In this document: one piece after another, positions 1-7,827 of the stretch
How the letters are laid out: every line of letters begins with the position of its first letter
Position numbering within the stretch: position 1 is the stretch's first letter
From: Anatilimnocola floriformis
Lineage (GTDB): Bacteria; Planctomycetota; Planctomycetia; Pirellulales; Pirellulaceae
Assembly (NCBI RefSeq): GCF_024256385.1
Contig: NZ_JAMLFW010000001.1
Coordinates: 5,518,001-5,582,000 of the forward strand
DNA: 64,000 bases
Direction: 5' to 3'
Program-made: the position numbers and the translations under genes
Notes under the pieces: model-generated
Database searches by the model: none
What the model was told of the DNA's origin: nothing
What the model saw: only the letters and a program-made list of their open reading frames with translations

Positions 1-1288
1 GTTCCGGCAGAATCGTCTGCGGATTGGCCGGTGGGCCGGCAACTTTCGTCAGCCAGTCGTGCACAGGCTCGGCTTTGGTCGCAAGTGCTTTGGCCTGCGA
101 GCGAGCAAGGAATCGCTTCCAGCCGAGAAGCGGTTCCATGGCAGTGCGATAAGCGGCGACTTCTTTGTCGAGGCCGGCTTTGGTCGCGAGCGCAGTGAGC
201 GCTGGAGTGAACGCAGTATCGAGCTCTTGGCGTGAGCCAATCGCGCACAAGCCGGCCGCTGCGGCTACGTATTGCGGATAGAGTGTGCTGGCGTCGGGTG
301 CAGCGGCGCGCAATGCATCACTGCTAACAATGGCTGCCAGCAAACCGGGGAGTGATTTGGCGAATTGCTCCTGCGCGGCGGCAAGCGTCTGATATTGATT
401 CGGGTTGGAATCGCGAATGAAGTCGCTGGTCCAAGTCGCCATGGCGGCTCGCTGGAGACCGGCTTGCACCTTGGGCCATTTCAATTGCCAGGCGGCGAGA
501 AACTCCGGACCGCTCAACATCTTCCCATCGGCAGAGACCTGACCGGTGGCGCCGATTTGGGTGGCAGCTTGAGTCAGTTCGTTTTTCAGATCAGCCACCT
601 TGGGCGCTTTGTCGATAATGTCCTGCAGATCGGCGAGGGCCTGATCGCGGCGCTGCTGACGAGGCTGAGGAAAGTCGCGCAGGAACGGCTTGAACATTAA
701 ATGGAGATCGGCCCCCGGAAACCAAACGGCGCTTGACGACATTTCGTCGAGGATCTCGAACAACTCCCCTTCAGCTTGCACGAACTTTTGCTGATTGACG
801 AGCGCTTCGATGCGTGGCAACTGCTTCAGGCCCGCCGCATGCGACTTCTCAAGTTGAGCCTGAGGAGACTTGGTGCTCATTCCCGGCAGCGTGAGAATTT
901 TGGCAACGACACTTTCGATCAACCTGTTGTAAGTGGAGACCCGCAAGGCCAGGTCGTGGCCGGAAGCCTCGCCACGCAACGCGAGATAATCGGCATCGCG
1001 TTTCAACTTCGCCGTGAGTAAATACAGCGGCGCGATTTGCTTGGCATCGCCGAGAGTCAGTTTGTCGGCAGCGAGTTTGCCGGCAAGTTCATCGGCGATT
1101 TTCCTGGCCCGAGCATAGCGTTCGGAGATCACCTTGTAGTCAAGCGTAAGGTAGTCGTTCGCGACTTCTTTGCCGGGATAGATTTTTAACAGCGTTTCAG
1201 GAGTTTTGGTGGCTGGGTTGGCGGACAAATTCGCCAAGCCCACCACAAAGCACAGGGCGACGAGCGCAACACAAGAGTATCGATTCAT
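1..1288 (-). CDS. Secreted hypothetical protein, C-terminus cut off by window edge
   Basis: An open frame of 429 codons runs from an ATG at 1288 to base 1 without a stop, so the gene continues to the left. I translated it by hand. The first ~23 residues (MNRYSCVALVALCFVVG, then LANLSAN) are a typical signal peptide, so the product is probably exported. The rest is mainly alpha-helical and rich in Ala, Leu, Lys and Gln, with no cysteine cluster or catalytic motif I recognise. It lies 33 bases downstream of the lipoprotein gene at 1322-1957 on the same strand, and the two are probably co-transcribed. Function is unknown. Confidence 0.75.
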   Translation of the reverse strand, partial: MNRYSCVALVALCFVVGLANLSANPATKTPETLLKIYPGKEVANDYLTLDYKVISERYARARKIADELAGKLAADKLTLGDAKQIAPLYLLTAKLKRDADYLALRGEASGHDLALRVSTYNRLIESVVAKILTLPGMSTKSPQAQLEKSHAAGLKQLPRIEALVNQQKFVQAEGELFEILDEMSSSAVWFPGADLHLMFKPFLRDFPQPRQQRRDQALADLQDIIDKAPKVADLKNELTQAATQIGATGQVSADGKMLSGPEFLAAWQLKWPKVQAGLQRAAMATWTSDFIRDSNPNQYQTLAAAQEQFAKSLPGLLAAIVSSDALRAAAPDASTLYPQYVAAAAGLCAIGSRQELDTAFTPALTALATKAGLDKEVAAYRTAMEPLLGWKRFLARSQAKALATKAEPVHDWLTKVAGPPANPQTILPE

Positions 1289-1321
1289 GAATGGTTCTCC
1301 AGGTTAAGTGAAATGGCGGAA

Positions 1322-1957
1322 CTAGGGCTGCACCGCGCCGACGAGCGTTCCCGCGACCGGCACGGTCAGTGCCTGGCCAGTGGGAGACGGATCGAGGCTG
1401 GTGAGTTCCGCGGCCTGGAGCTGACAGGTCACGATGTTGTTTTCGAGCTTCATGATTTGCAATTGAACCGGCTTGTCTGCCGTCGATTGAAAATGTCCTT
1501 GCGATTCACTCTTCGCCACGAAGACTTGCGCGGGAATCGTTTGACCCACGAGTCCTTGCAGACTGGCCGCAGTGGTCGGCGCGTGAATGAACACGGCGGG
1601 GAAGCTCTTCGGTCCCGAGGTTACACTGGTGCCGATTTGAAAGACGCCCGGACGACCATTGGCGGGTGCGAGGAAGCGCGCGGCGCAGGTGGTGGCGTTG
1701 AGCGGAGTATCGAGTGTCAGTTTGATATCGCCCGCAGTTACGGCAGCGACTGCCCCCGGCAGCTTTTGCATCTCTTGAGCGCCCTTCTGGACACTCTGCG
1801 AAACATCGTTCGCTTGTTTCTTGGCTCCTTCGATGCCTTGCTTCGCTTTCGCGGCCAGGTCTTCGAGTTGTTTGTTGCCACAGCCGCTGTTGCCGATCAG
1901 CAACAGCAGGAGCAGGGCAATGATGCACCGCCACCGCTCCCAAATCTCATGAGTCAT
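1322..1957 (-). CDS. Putative lipoprotein of unknown function
   Basis: The 211-residue product begins with a short charged segment, a leucine-rich helix and a lipobox-like NSGC at about residues 23-26, so it is probably lipidated. Residues 30-65 are a Lys/Gln/Ala-rich amphipathic stretch that could be a coiled coil. The C-terminal part looks like a small beta domain (KPVQLQIMKLENNIVTCQL). The ATG at 1957 has GAGGAGC just upstream. It heads a likely two-gene unit with the secreted protein at 1-1288. I do not recognise the family. Confidence 0.7.
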   Translation of the reverse strand: MTHEIWERWRCIIALLLLLLIGNSGCGNKQLEDLAAKAKQGIEGAKKQANDVSQSVQKGAQEMQKLPGAVAAVTAGDIKLTLDTPLNATTCAARFLAPANGRPGVFQIGTSVTSGPKSFPAVFIHAPTTAASLQGLVGQTIPAQVFVAKSESQGHFQSTADKPVQLQIMKLENNIVTCQLQAAELTSLDPSPTGQALTVPVAGTLVGAVQP

Positions 1958-2419
1958 AAAAGCTCCTCGGGTTCGTCAGGCGAACCCCCGCATGCGGGCA
2001 GAAAAATAAAAATGATAAATGCAGTGCCCACCCGTGCTGCTACTGCGAATACGCAGACTGCATTACTTTTATAAGCTGCTTCACGGAATGGCTCTATCTT
2101 TGCTGGCAGGAAGTCGCCACATTTTTGCCGAGAAAAAGTTTGACTCGATGCAGTCACAGGTCTAGATTTGCGCTTGGCTGATCGTGCTCTCGATTAGTCA
2201 CTTCGGTCGCTGCTGCTTCGGCAACGGCGGCTCGAAATCCCAGGCGGAAGCAAACGTATTACGGGCTGTTCAGCCCATTAGTTTGAGGGTTGGGCCGGGT
2301 TCCGCGGCTTGCCTCCTTGTCTCGCTGGCACATCGCAATTGGCTGGCACAAGGCGTTGCTGCTCTCGGTCCTTTTGTCGCTGCGTGTTCGTTCTGAGCCG
2401 CTGCGAGAAGGAGGTTCCC
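1958..2419. other. Intergenic region with two small palindromes
   Basis: This is a divergent gap between the lipoprotein gene (minus) and the hemerythrin-like gene (plus), so it should hold both promoters. On the minus strand, just before the lipoprotein ribosome-binding site, lie the palindrome CCCGCATGCGGG and the hairpin GGGTTCG-CCTGA-CGAACCC (about 1971-2003). No convincing gene was found. A minus-strand frame ending at 1954 contains LPACGG and overlaps the next ATG by one TGA, but it has no good start. Confidence 0.5.
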
Positions 2420-2899
2420 ATGAGCAGCGTTGTGATGACCCGCACCGTCACCGTGAATGCGGCGTTTCTGCAGGAGATCAAGGAAGTCAACACCGAGCTC
2501 TGGCACCGGCTGGAAGAACTCCGCCATCGTTGCCAACGGCCGATTTCTCCGGCCAACTGTCGAATGTTGGTCGATCGCCTCTCGCAAATGCGCGATCAAC
2601 TGGCCCTGCACTTTGCCCTGGAAGAAGCCTACGGCTATTTCGACGATCCAGTCGATGTCGCGCCGCGGCTGAGCTATGCGGCTGAAAATTTGCGGAGCGA
2701 GCACCGCACCTTGTATCTAGAACTCACCAACATCGTCGATCGGGCCGAACGGCTGATCCACTGCGAACAACTCGCCACGCTGGCCCTTTGGTTCGGACCT
2801 GAGTTCTTGGAATTTGATCAAGCGCTGCGCGACCACGAATCGCGTGAGAACGAATTGATCTATGAAGCTTACGAAACCGACATCGGCACCGGCGATTAG
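2420..2899 (+). CDS. Hemerythrin-like (HHE) domain protein
   Basis: The product has 159 residues. The ATG at 2420 was chosen because GAGAAGGAGG lies at 2404-2413; longer upstream frames are Cys/Arg-rich noise. The protein is almost all helical, with histidines and acids spaced as in the HHE four-helix bundle: H29, H64 with E68, H95, and H139 with E143. Members of that family bind a di-iron centre and take part in oxygen, nitric-oxide or redox sensing. The site is not fully canonical, so metal binding is an inference. No neighbour suggests a pathway. Confidence 0.55.
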   Translation: MSSVVMTRTVTVNAAFLQEIKEVNTELWHRLEELRHRCQRPISPANCRMLVDRLSQMRDQLALHFALEEAYGYFDDPVDVAPRLSYAAENLRSEHRTLYLELTNIVDRAERLIHCEQLATLALWFGPEFLEFDQALRDHESRENELIYEAYETDIGTGD

Positions 2900-2915
2900 C
2901 CGGAGCGAAGAAGAA

Positions 2916-2991
2916 AGTTCTGAGTTCTGAGTTTTGAGTTTTGAGACAGGAAGTTGCGAGCAAGGTTTCTCTTGTCTCAGAACTCAGAACT
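2916..2991. repeat. Heptanucleotide repeat array, inverted pair
   Basis: Two AGTTCTG and two AGTTTTG units run head to tail at 2916-2943 and are followed by AGACAGG. An inverted copy follows at 2971-2991: CTTGTCT, CAGAACT, CAGAACT. The period is exactly seven bases and the two arms could pair into a hairpin. The array starts 17 bases after the stop of the hemerythrin-like gene. Confidence 0.85.
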
Positions 2992-3008
2992 TCATCCCCG
3001 CTTCCAAT

Positions 3009-3029
3009 CGGACCAATGGTCCGGCCTAC
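3009..3029 (-). repeat. REP-like palindrome with GTAG tetranucleotide
   Basis: The perfect palindrome CGGACC-AAT-GGTCCG (3009-3023) is followed by GGCCTAC. On the minus strand it therefore reads GTAG, then a short hairpin, which is the layout of REP elements used by RAYT-type transposases. It sits between two heptamer arrays. Confidence 0.55.
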
Positions 3030-3059
3030 GTAGGAAGGCGGGCTTCTTCTTGTGCGGGC

Positions 3060-3101
3060 AGTTCTGTGTCTCAGAACTACAATCTCAAAACTCAAAACTT
3101 C
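3060..3101. repeat. Second heptanucleotide repeat cluster in the same gap
   Basis: One AGTTCTG at 3060-3066 is followed by TGTCTCAGAACT, then CTCAAAA twice at 3084-3097. It repeats the inverted arrangement seen at 2916-2991. The remainder of the gap to 3247 shows no gene. Confidence 0.7.
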
Positions 3102-3247
3102 TCCCACCGCTGGCAGTTGGCGAACCGCCGATTCCTGGGCATAATGGCGGATTCCCCAGACAGCTGTCTAATTTTTCCGTTCGTGTCGTCCCTGGCTCAC
3201 GCCATGGCCCATGACGAGTGCGAACGCGTCCGTGAGGAGCCTCTCCC

Positions 3248-4210
3248 CTGAGTACTTATCGCGTTACTGTTGGTTGGTGGGTGGTCGCGGCGATCGTCGC
3301 CCTCCGCGTCGGCGTGGGCATCCACTTCTACATGGAAGGGACCACCAAGCTAAAGGACAAAAAGCCGTTCTCGGGTCCATTCTTTGCCAATGCCAAAGGC
3401 CCGCTGGCCGAAGCCTTTCGCGGCCGAGTCTGGGATATCGATGGCACGTGGCGGATGAACTCCAAAGCCACCGAAGCTCATTGGAAAAACTACGAGGAAA
3501 AAGCTGCCAGCCACTTCGGCTTCGATGATAAGCAGAAGAAGAAAGCCGAGACGCTCGTCAAGAATTACAGCAAGCGGATGAACTCCTACCTGGGTTCGAA
3601 GCGCGACGAGATCGACGAATATTACAAGCAGCTCGATCGCCGCGACGCCGATCGCAATGTCGCTTATCGCCAGGCCATGACTTCGATGCAGGCGCACGAC
3701 GCCCGTATCGAATCGGATCGCAACGCCCTGAAGATGCCGATCCTCACCTTTGTCGACAAAGTCTGGATCGATCTCCAGAACGACATGAACGCAATCGCCA
3801 CCGACAAGCAAATGCTGCGGCATGGCGTGCTGAAGATTGGCAAGGTCGGCCAACGCTTCGGCGATACCGAATTCATGGACGCCGTGGTCCCGTACTTCGA
3901 TCTCATCATCGGGCTGTGCCTCATCACCGGCCTGTTCACTCGCGTGGCCGCGATCGCTGGAGCGATCTTTCTCGCTGGCGTGTGTGCCTCGCAGTGGCCC
4001 GGTTACGGCGGAGCGCCGATCTTCAATCAGTTTGTCGAAATGCTCACGCTGCTGGCCCTCGCGGCCCTCGGCGCTGGTCAGTTCTGTGGTTTGGATTACG
4101 TGATCACCGGCTTGCGACGCATGACTCGCAAACCTGCAGCCAATACGCCCGCCAAAAATTCAGCAGCCTCTCGACCAGCGCCCGCGCTGGCTTCAGCCAA
4201 AGGAGCCTAA
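3248..4210 (+). CDS. DoxX-like membrane protein with large soluble insert
   Basis: The frame continues upstream of the first usual start (GTG at 3281) to a CTG at 3248 that has GTGAGGAG eight bases before it. Starting there gives 320 residues and restores a full first membrane helix (about residues 9-27, TVGWWVVAAIVALRVGVG) followed by HFYMEG, as in DoxX-like proteins. A charged soluble section of about 170 residues follows, then three further helices (PYFDLIIGLCLITGLF onward). The tail is Ala/Pro-rich. The stop is three bases from the start of the Gfo/Idh/MocA gene, so the two are translated as a pair; this combination is common in planctomycetes. DoxX relatives are linked to quinone or thiol redox, but the function here is unknown. 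If CTG is not used, the protein has 309 residues from 3281. Confidence 0.75.
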   Translation: MSTYRVTVGWWVVAAIVALRVGVGIHFYMEGTTKLKDKKPFSGPFFANAKGPLAEAFRGRVWDIDGTWRMNSKATEAHWKNYEEKAASHFGFDDKQKKKAETLVKNYSKRMNSYLGSKRDEIDEYYKQLDRRDADRNVAYRQAMTSMQAHDARIESDRNALKMPILTFVDKVWIDLQNDMNAIATDKQMLRHGVLKIGKVGQRFGDTEFMDAVVPYFDLIIGLCLITGLFTRVAAIAGAIFLAGVCASQWPGYGGAPIFNQFVEMLTLLALAALGAGQFCGLDYVITGLRRMTRKPAANTPAKNSAASRPAPALASAKGA

Positions 4211-4213
4211 GGT

Positions 4214-6043
4214 ATGAATCTCACTCCCGAAGAACGTGCAGTTGGTCAGGATAACTATCACGCCGCGATGGACGCTTACGACCGCAGCCCAGCGGCCGAG
4301 CCGTTCAATCGGCGCGACTTCCTCAAGGGCGTGGTCGGCGCAGGGATTGTCTCCGGTGCAGGCCTCGGCGCGACCTATTTCTGGAAGCAGAAAGAAAAGC
4401 TCGCCAGCCCCGTTCGCATCGCCGTGATCGGCGCTGGCGACGAAGGCCAGGTGCTAATCAACGCTTGCAATCCGGAATATGTCGACGTCATTCAGATCTG
4501 CGACATCCGGCCGTACAACGTCCATCGCGCCTTCCACGGCGACTGGGCTGGCGACGTGGCGCTAGCCAATCGTCAAGGCTTGATCAAGCGGTTTGGCTTT
4601 GCGGATGAAGCGGCAGCCAAGGAACACATCAAGGTTACGGAAGACTACAAGGAAGTCCTGAAGAACCCCGAAGTCGAAGCGATCATCATCGCCCTGCCGC
4701 TGCACTTGCATGCGATCGTCGCCATCGAAGCCATGCAAGCCGGCAAGCACGTGCTCACCGAAAAGCTGATGGCCCACAACGTGGCCCAGTGCAAACTGAT
4801 GGGCCGCGTGGCCGAAAAGACCGGCAAGATCCTTTGCGTCGGCCATCAACGCCACTACAGCGTGCTCTATGACAACGCGGTGAACCTGCTCCGCTGGGGC
4901 GTCCTCGGCGAATTGCATCACATTCGCGCTCAATGGCACCGCGGCAACTTGCCTGGAAACGACAGCTGGCAACAGCCCCTGCCCTGGGAAGTCGATGCGG
5001 TCACTAAGGACGGCAAGGAGACGAAGATCAACTTCGTGCTCAAGAAGCTGAAGGAACTCGAAGCCGAATTGGGGAGCAACCCATCCGACGGTTCGAAGGT
5101 TGCCAAGCAAGTGGCTCAGTGGAAGGCCTGGCTGCTCGACGCCGAAGTCGACGCCAAGAAGTACGGCTATCAGGATTTCCACATTGGCAAGGGCAAGCTC
5201 CGTGAAGCTCGCGAAGAGCTGGCCCGTTGGCGGTTGTTTGCACGCACGGGCGGCGGCTTGATGGCCGAGCTCGGCAGCCATCAGCTCGATGCCTCGACCA
5301 TCTTCTGCACCGCCCTCCGCAAGGACGGCAAGAAGGCCCACCCGCTGAGCGTCCACGCAGTCGGTGGCCGGCATACCTTCCCGCTTGATCGCGATGCCGA
5401 AGATCACGTCTATTGCATGTATGAGTTCCCGGGCCCGGGTTACGAAGCGGGCTTCGACGTGGGCTATTACGATCCGGCCATGAGCTATCCGAAGGGTGGC
5501 ATCCCGGCCTACGACGCCGTGCAAAACCCTGAGAAGAAGATCGTCGTCACTTACTCGTCGATCAACGGCAACGGCTGGGGCGGCTACGGCGAAACCGTGA
5601 TGGGAACGAAGGGAACGCTGCTGCTCGAACGCGAGCAAGAAGTGCTGCTGTTCAAGAACAGCGACACCTCGACCAAGATCGGCGTGAAGGACGACAAGGG
5701 TGGCCCGACGCTCGACACGCAAGCCAGCGGCAAGGGGCCAAGTCTCGCTAAGGCCGCAGCCACTTCGGGGCCTGTCAGCCGCGGTTACACCGAAGAAATC
5801 GAGCACTTCGCCTGGTGCATCCGCAATCCTGCTCCGGAAAATCAGCCCCGCTGTAATCCGAAGGTCGCCCTCGGCGACGCCGTGATCGCGCTCGCCACCA
5901 ACGTCGCCATCGACAACGCCAACAAGGGCAAGGGCGGCTACCTGGCGTTCAGCGAAGATTGGTACGACATCCACAACGACGCCACGCCCGACGGCAGCAA
6001 CATCAAGGAAGAAGCGGGCAAGATGGGCGCCGAAATGGCGTGA
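4214..6043 (+). CDS. Tat-exported Gfo/Idh/MocA family oxidoreductase
   Basis: The product has 609 residues. The twin-arginine motif RRDFLKG (R33, R34) precedes a hydrophobic stretch, so it is probably exported folded with its cofactor. The NAD(P)-binding fold follows, with VIGAGDEG at 71-78, and the family motif appears as TEKLM (E183, K184). The substrate domain carries AELGSHQLD, where His is the usual catalytic-site residue. A charged helical insert of about 100 residues lies between the two halves (KKLKELEAELG and on), which makes the protein longer than the usual 350-450. Such planctomycete proteins are thought to oxidise or reduce sugars or cyclitols, but the substrate cannot be read from sequence. 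It starts three bases after the DoxX-like gene. Confidence 0.88.
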   Translation: MNLTPEERAVGQDNYHAAMDAYDRSPAAEPFNRRDFLKGVVGAGIVSGAGLGATYFWKQKEKLASPVRIAVIGAGDEGQVLINACNPEYVDVIQICDIRPYNVHRAFHGDWAGDVALANRQGLIKRFGFADEAAAKEHIKVTEDYKEVLKNPEVEAIIIALPLHLHAIVAIEAMQAGKHVLTEKLMAHNVAQCKLMGRVAEKTGKILCVGHQRHYSVLYDNAVNLLRWGVLGELHHIRAQWHRGNLPGNDSWQQPLPWEVDAVTKDGKETKINFVLKKLKELEAELGSNPSDGSKVAKQVAQWKAWLLDAEVDAKKYGYQDFHIGKGKLREAREELARWRLFARTGGGLMAELGSHQLDASTIFCTALRKDGKKAHPLSVHAVGGRHTFPLDRDAEDHVYCMYEFPGPGYEAGFDVGYYDPAMSYPKGGIPAYDAVQNPEKKIVVTYSSINGNGWGGYGETVMGTKGTLLLEREQEVLLFKNSDTSTKIGVKDDKGGPTLDTQASGKGPSLAKAAATSGPVSRGYTEEIEHFAWCIRNPAPENQPRCNPKVALGDAVIALATNVAIDNANKGKGGYLAFSEDWYDIHNDATPDGSNIKEEAGKMGAEMA

Positions 6044-6050
6044 GGGGAAA

Positions 6051-6106
6051 TGCAGAAGTGAGAACGCAGAATGCAGAAGTGAATTCCGAATTCAGAAGGC
6101 AAGAAG
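6051..6106. repeat. Heptamer repeat array upstream of the macro-domain gene
   Basis: CAGAAGT, GAGAACG, CAGAATG and CAGAAGT run consecutively from 6053, then degenerate units with the same seven-base step (GAATTCC, GAATTCA). An inverted partner lies at 6783-6810, on the far side of the macro-domain gene. Confidence 0.75.
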
Positions 6107-6263
6107 AGGAATTCGCTTTTGCGAATGTTTTGCTCCCTCGCCCCGGTACTCCGGGGAGAGGGTTGGGGTGAGGGCTGAAGCGGAGCGAAACTCACCATCT
6201 TCGAGCGACTCCGAAACTGGTGGCGTCGCCTCGCCGGTTGTTGCTCAAGACGTTCGTCGCGAT

Positions 6264-6797
6264 ATGATCAAATGGCAAGTCATCCACGGCGATCTGCTTG
6301 ATATCTCCGCCGATGGCTTGATCTGTTCCGCCAACCCCAACTTGAATCTCTCCGGCGGCGTTGGCGGCGCGTTCTCCATGCGTTACGGCGGCGAGATGCA
6401 AGAGTTCTTGCACGCGCATCTGCGGGAACAAAAGCTGCGCGTCGTTCCGCCGGGAACCGTCGTTATTTCGCCCGGCTTCAGTTCGCCTTTTCCTCACGTC
6501 GCCCACGCAGTCGCCATTGATGTCTTCTATGACACGAATGCCGAATTGATTCTGCAAACCTATTTCACTGCGATTCAGCAGCTGGCCGCGGCTGGCTGTC
6601 GTTCCATCGCCGCCGCTTGTCTCGGCTGCGGCTATGGCCGATGCCCCGAAGCGGAATTTCTAAAATCCATCGAGCGCTTGATCGCCACACTGATTGCCAC
6701 GCCGCTGGAAAATGTCGACCATATCACTCTTGCTACCACGAACGAAGCGCTCGCCGATTCGCTGCGGCAACTTCCCGCCTTTCATTCTGCATTCTGA
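6264..6797 (+). CDS. Macro domain (ADP-ribose-binding) protein
   Basis: The product has 177 residues and is a single domain. The N-terminus matches the macro fold: a strand and loop HGDLLDISADGLICSANPNL, where ANPN replaces the usual AAN, then GGVGGAFSMRYG for the glycine-rich phosphate-binding loop, and GCGYG near residue 120 for the second loop. Macro domains bind ADP-ribose or remove it from proteins, nucleic acids or O-acetyl-ADP-ribose. I started at ATG 6264 because upstream residues look non-coding. No ADP-ribosyltransferase or DarT-like toxin is adjacent, so the partner is unknown. The last codons overlap a heptamer repeat, and the stop TGA lies inside it. Confidence 0.72.
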   Translation: MIKWQVIHGDLLDISADGLICSANPNLNLSGGVGGAFSMRYGGEMQEFLHAHLREQKLRVVPPGTVVISPGFSSPFPHVAHAVAIDVFYDTNAELILQTYFTAIQQLAAAGCRSIAAACLGCGYGRCPEAEFLKSIERLIATLIATPLENVDHITLATTNEALADSLRQLPAFHSAF

Positions 6798-6817
6798 CTT
6801 CTTCATTCTGCCTTTCC
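6783..6817. repeat. Heptamer repeat array overlapping the macro gene stop
   Basis: CATTCTG, CATTCTG, ACTTCTT, CATTCTG lie at 6783-6810. These are the reverse complement of the CAGAATG units at 6053-6080, so the two arrays bracket the macro-domain gene in inverted orientation. The array covers the last five codons and the stop. Confidence 0.75.
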
Positions 6818-6827
6818 GGAATCTCCC

Positions 6828-7811
6828 ATGCCCCGCGCTCTCATCACTCCCGCCGTTTACGCGAACGGCCAAGGTCCTTGGCGTGAAGTTCTCGATGCGG
6901 CGGGCGTGGAGGTGGTGATTCCTCCGGTCGATTGCACGACGCTGACCGAAGCCGAGTTCATCGCGCAACTGCAGGGAATCGATTTCACGCTGGCCAGCAT
7001 GGAGCGCTACACCGAGAACGTGTTCGCCGGTAGCAAACTGCGCGCGGTCGCTCGCGTGGGAGTCGGCTACGACGCCGTGGATGTGGCCGCAGCGACCAGG
7101 CATGGCGCCGCGGTTTGCATTACTCCCGGAACGAATGAGCACTCGGTCGCCGAGCAGGCCATCGCGCTCATCACTGCCGTCTTTCGCGACACCTGTCGGC
7201 GCGATCGCGAAATCCGCGGCGGCAAGTGGCGTCGCGATTGCCCGCGGCGTCTGGCGGGCAACACCATCGGTCTGGTCGGCCTCGGTCGCATCGGCCGGGC
7301 GATGACTCCGCGCTGCCAGGGGCTCGGCTTGAAGGTAATCGCCTACGATCCCTACGCCGATGCTGCCTTCGCGGCCCAGCGCGGCATCGAGCTCGTGTCG
7401 TTTCACGAACTGCTCGCCCAAGCCGACATCGTCAGCCTGCACATGCCTTGCACGCCCGAGACGACCGACATCATCAATGCCAAAACGCTCGCCCTGATGA
7501 AGCCCAACAGCACACTGATCAACACGTCGCGCGGCGGCCTCGTCGATGAAGATGCGCTTTGCGATGCGCTCGCCAGCGGCCATTTGTTTGGCGCGGGTCT
7601 CGACGTTTGCAAGACCGAACCGCTCCCAGCCCTGAGCCGGCTGCGGCAGTTCGACAATCTCGTCTTTGCGCCGCATCTCGGCGGCATCGATCAAGACGCC
7701 CTCGATGCCATGGGCCGCCTCGCCGCGCAGTGTCTCGTTGATCTCTCGCAGAACCGTTGGCCGACGGGCTGCGTCGTGAATGAAACGCTGCGGGCCGGCT
7801 GGTCTTGGTAA
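6828..7811 (+). CDS. D-2-hydroxyacid dehydrogenase (SerA-like)
   Basis: The product has 327 residues, the normal length for a short-form D-isomer-specific 2-hydroxyacid dehydrogenase. The NAD motif is GLGRIG at 151-156. The catalytic triad can be placed at R235 (NTSRGG), E264 (DVCKTEP) and H283 (APHLGG). The family includes phosphoglycerate, glyoxylate and lactate dehydrogenases; there is no ACT regulatory domain, so a classical feedback-controlled SerA is unlikely. The gene follows the macro gene by 30 bases with a heptamer array in between, and converges with truB, the two stops being about 17 bases apart. Confidence 0.88.
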   Translation: MPRALITPAVYANGQGPWREVLDAAGVEVVIPPVDCTTLTEAEFIAQLQGIDFTLASMERYTENVFAGSKLRAVARVGVGYDAVDVAAATRHGAAVCITPGTNEHSVAEQAIALITAVFRDTCRRDREIRGGKWRRDCPRRLAGNTIGLVGLGRIGRAMTPRCQGLGLKVIAYDPYADAAFAAQRGIELVSFHELLAQADIVSLHMPCTPETTDIINAKTLALMKPNSTLINTSRGGLVDEDALCDALASGHLFGAGLDVCKTEPLPALSRLRQFDNLVFAPHLGGIDQDALDAMGRLAAQCLVDLSQNRWPTGCVVNETLRAGWSW

Positions 7812-7827
7812 AACACACGTCGGGCGT

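Noticed and set aside
1954-2157. 67-codon minus frame with LPACGG before the lipoprotein gene
   Set aside because: No good start or ribosome-binding site; the hydrophobic run comes from AT-rich DNA and a palindrome. The overlap with the next ATG may be chance.
2916-3101. CRISPR-like array
   Set aside because: Units are seven bases with no spacers and lie in inverted pairs; no cas genes are present.
4562-5974. 470-codon open frame on the minus strand
   Set aside because: Antisense to the Gfo/Idh/MocA gene; no motif and no ribosome-binding site.
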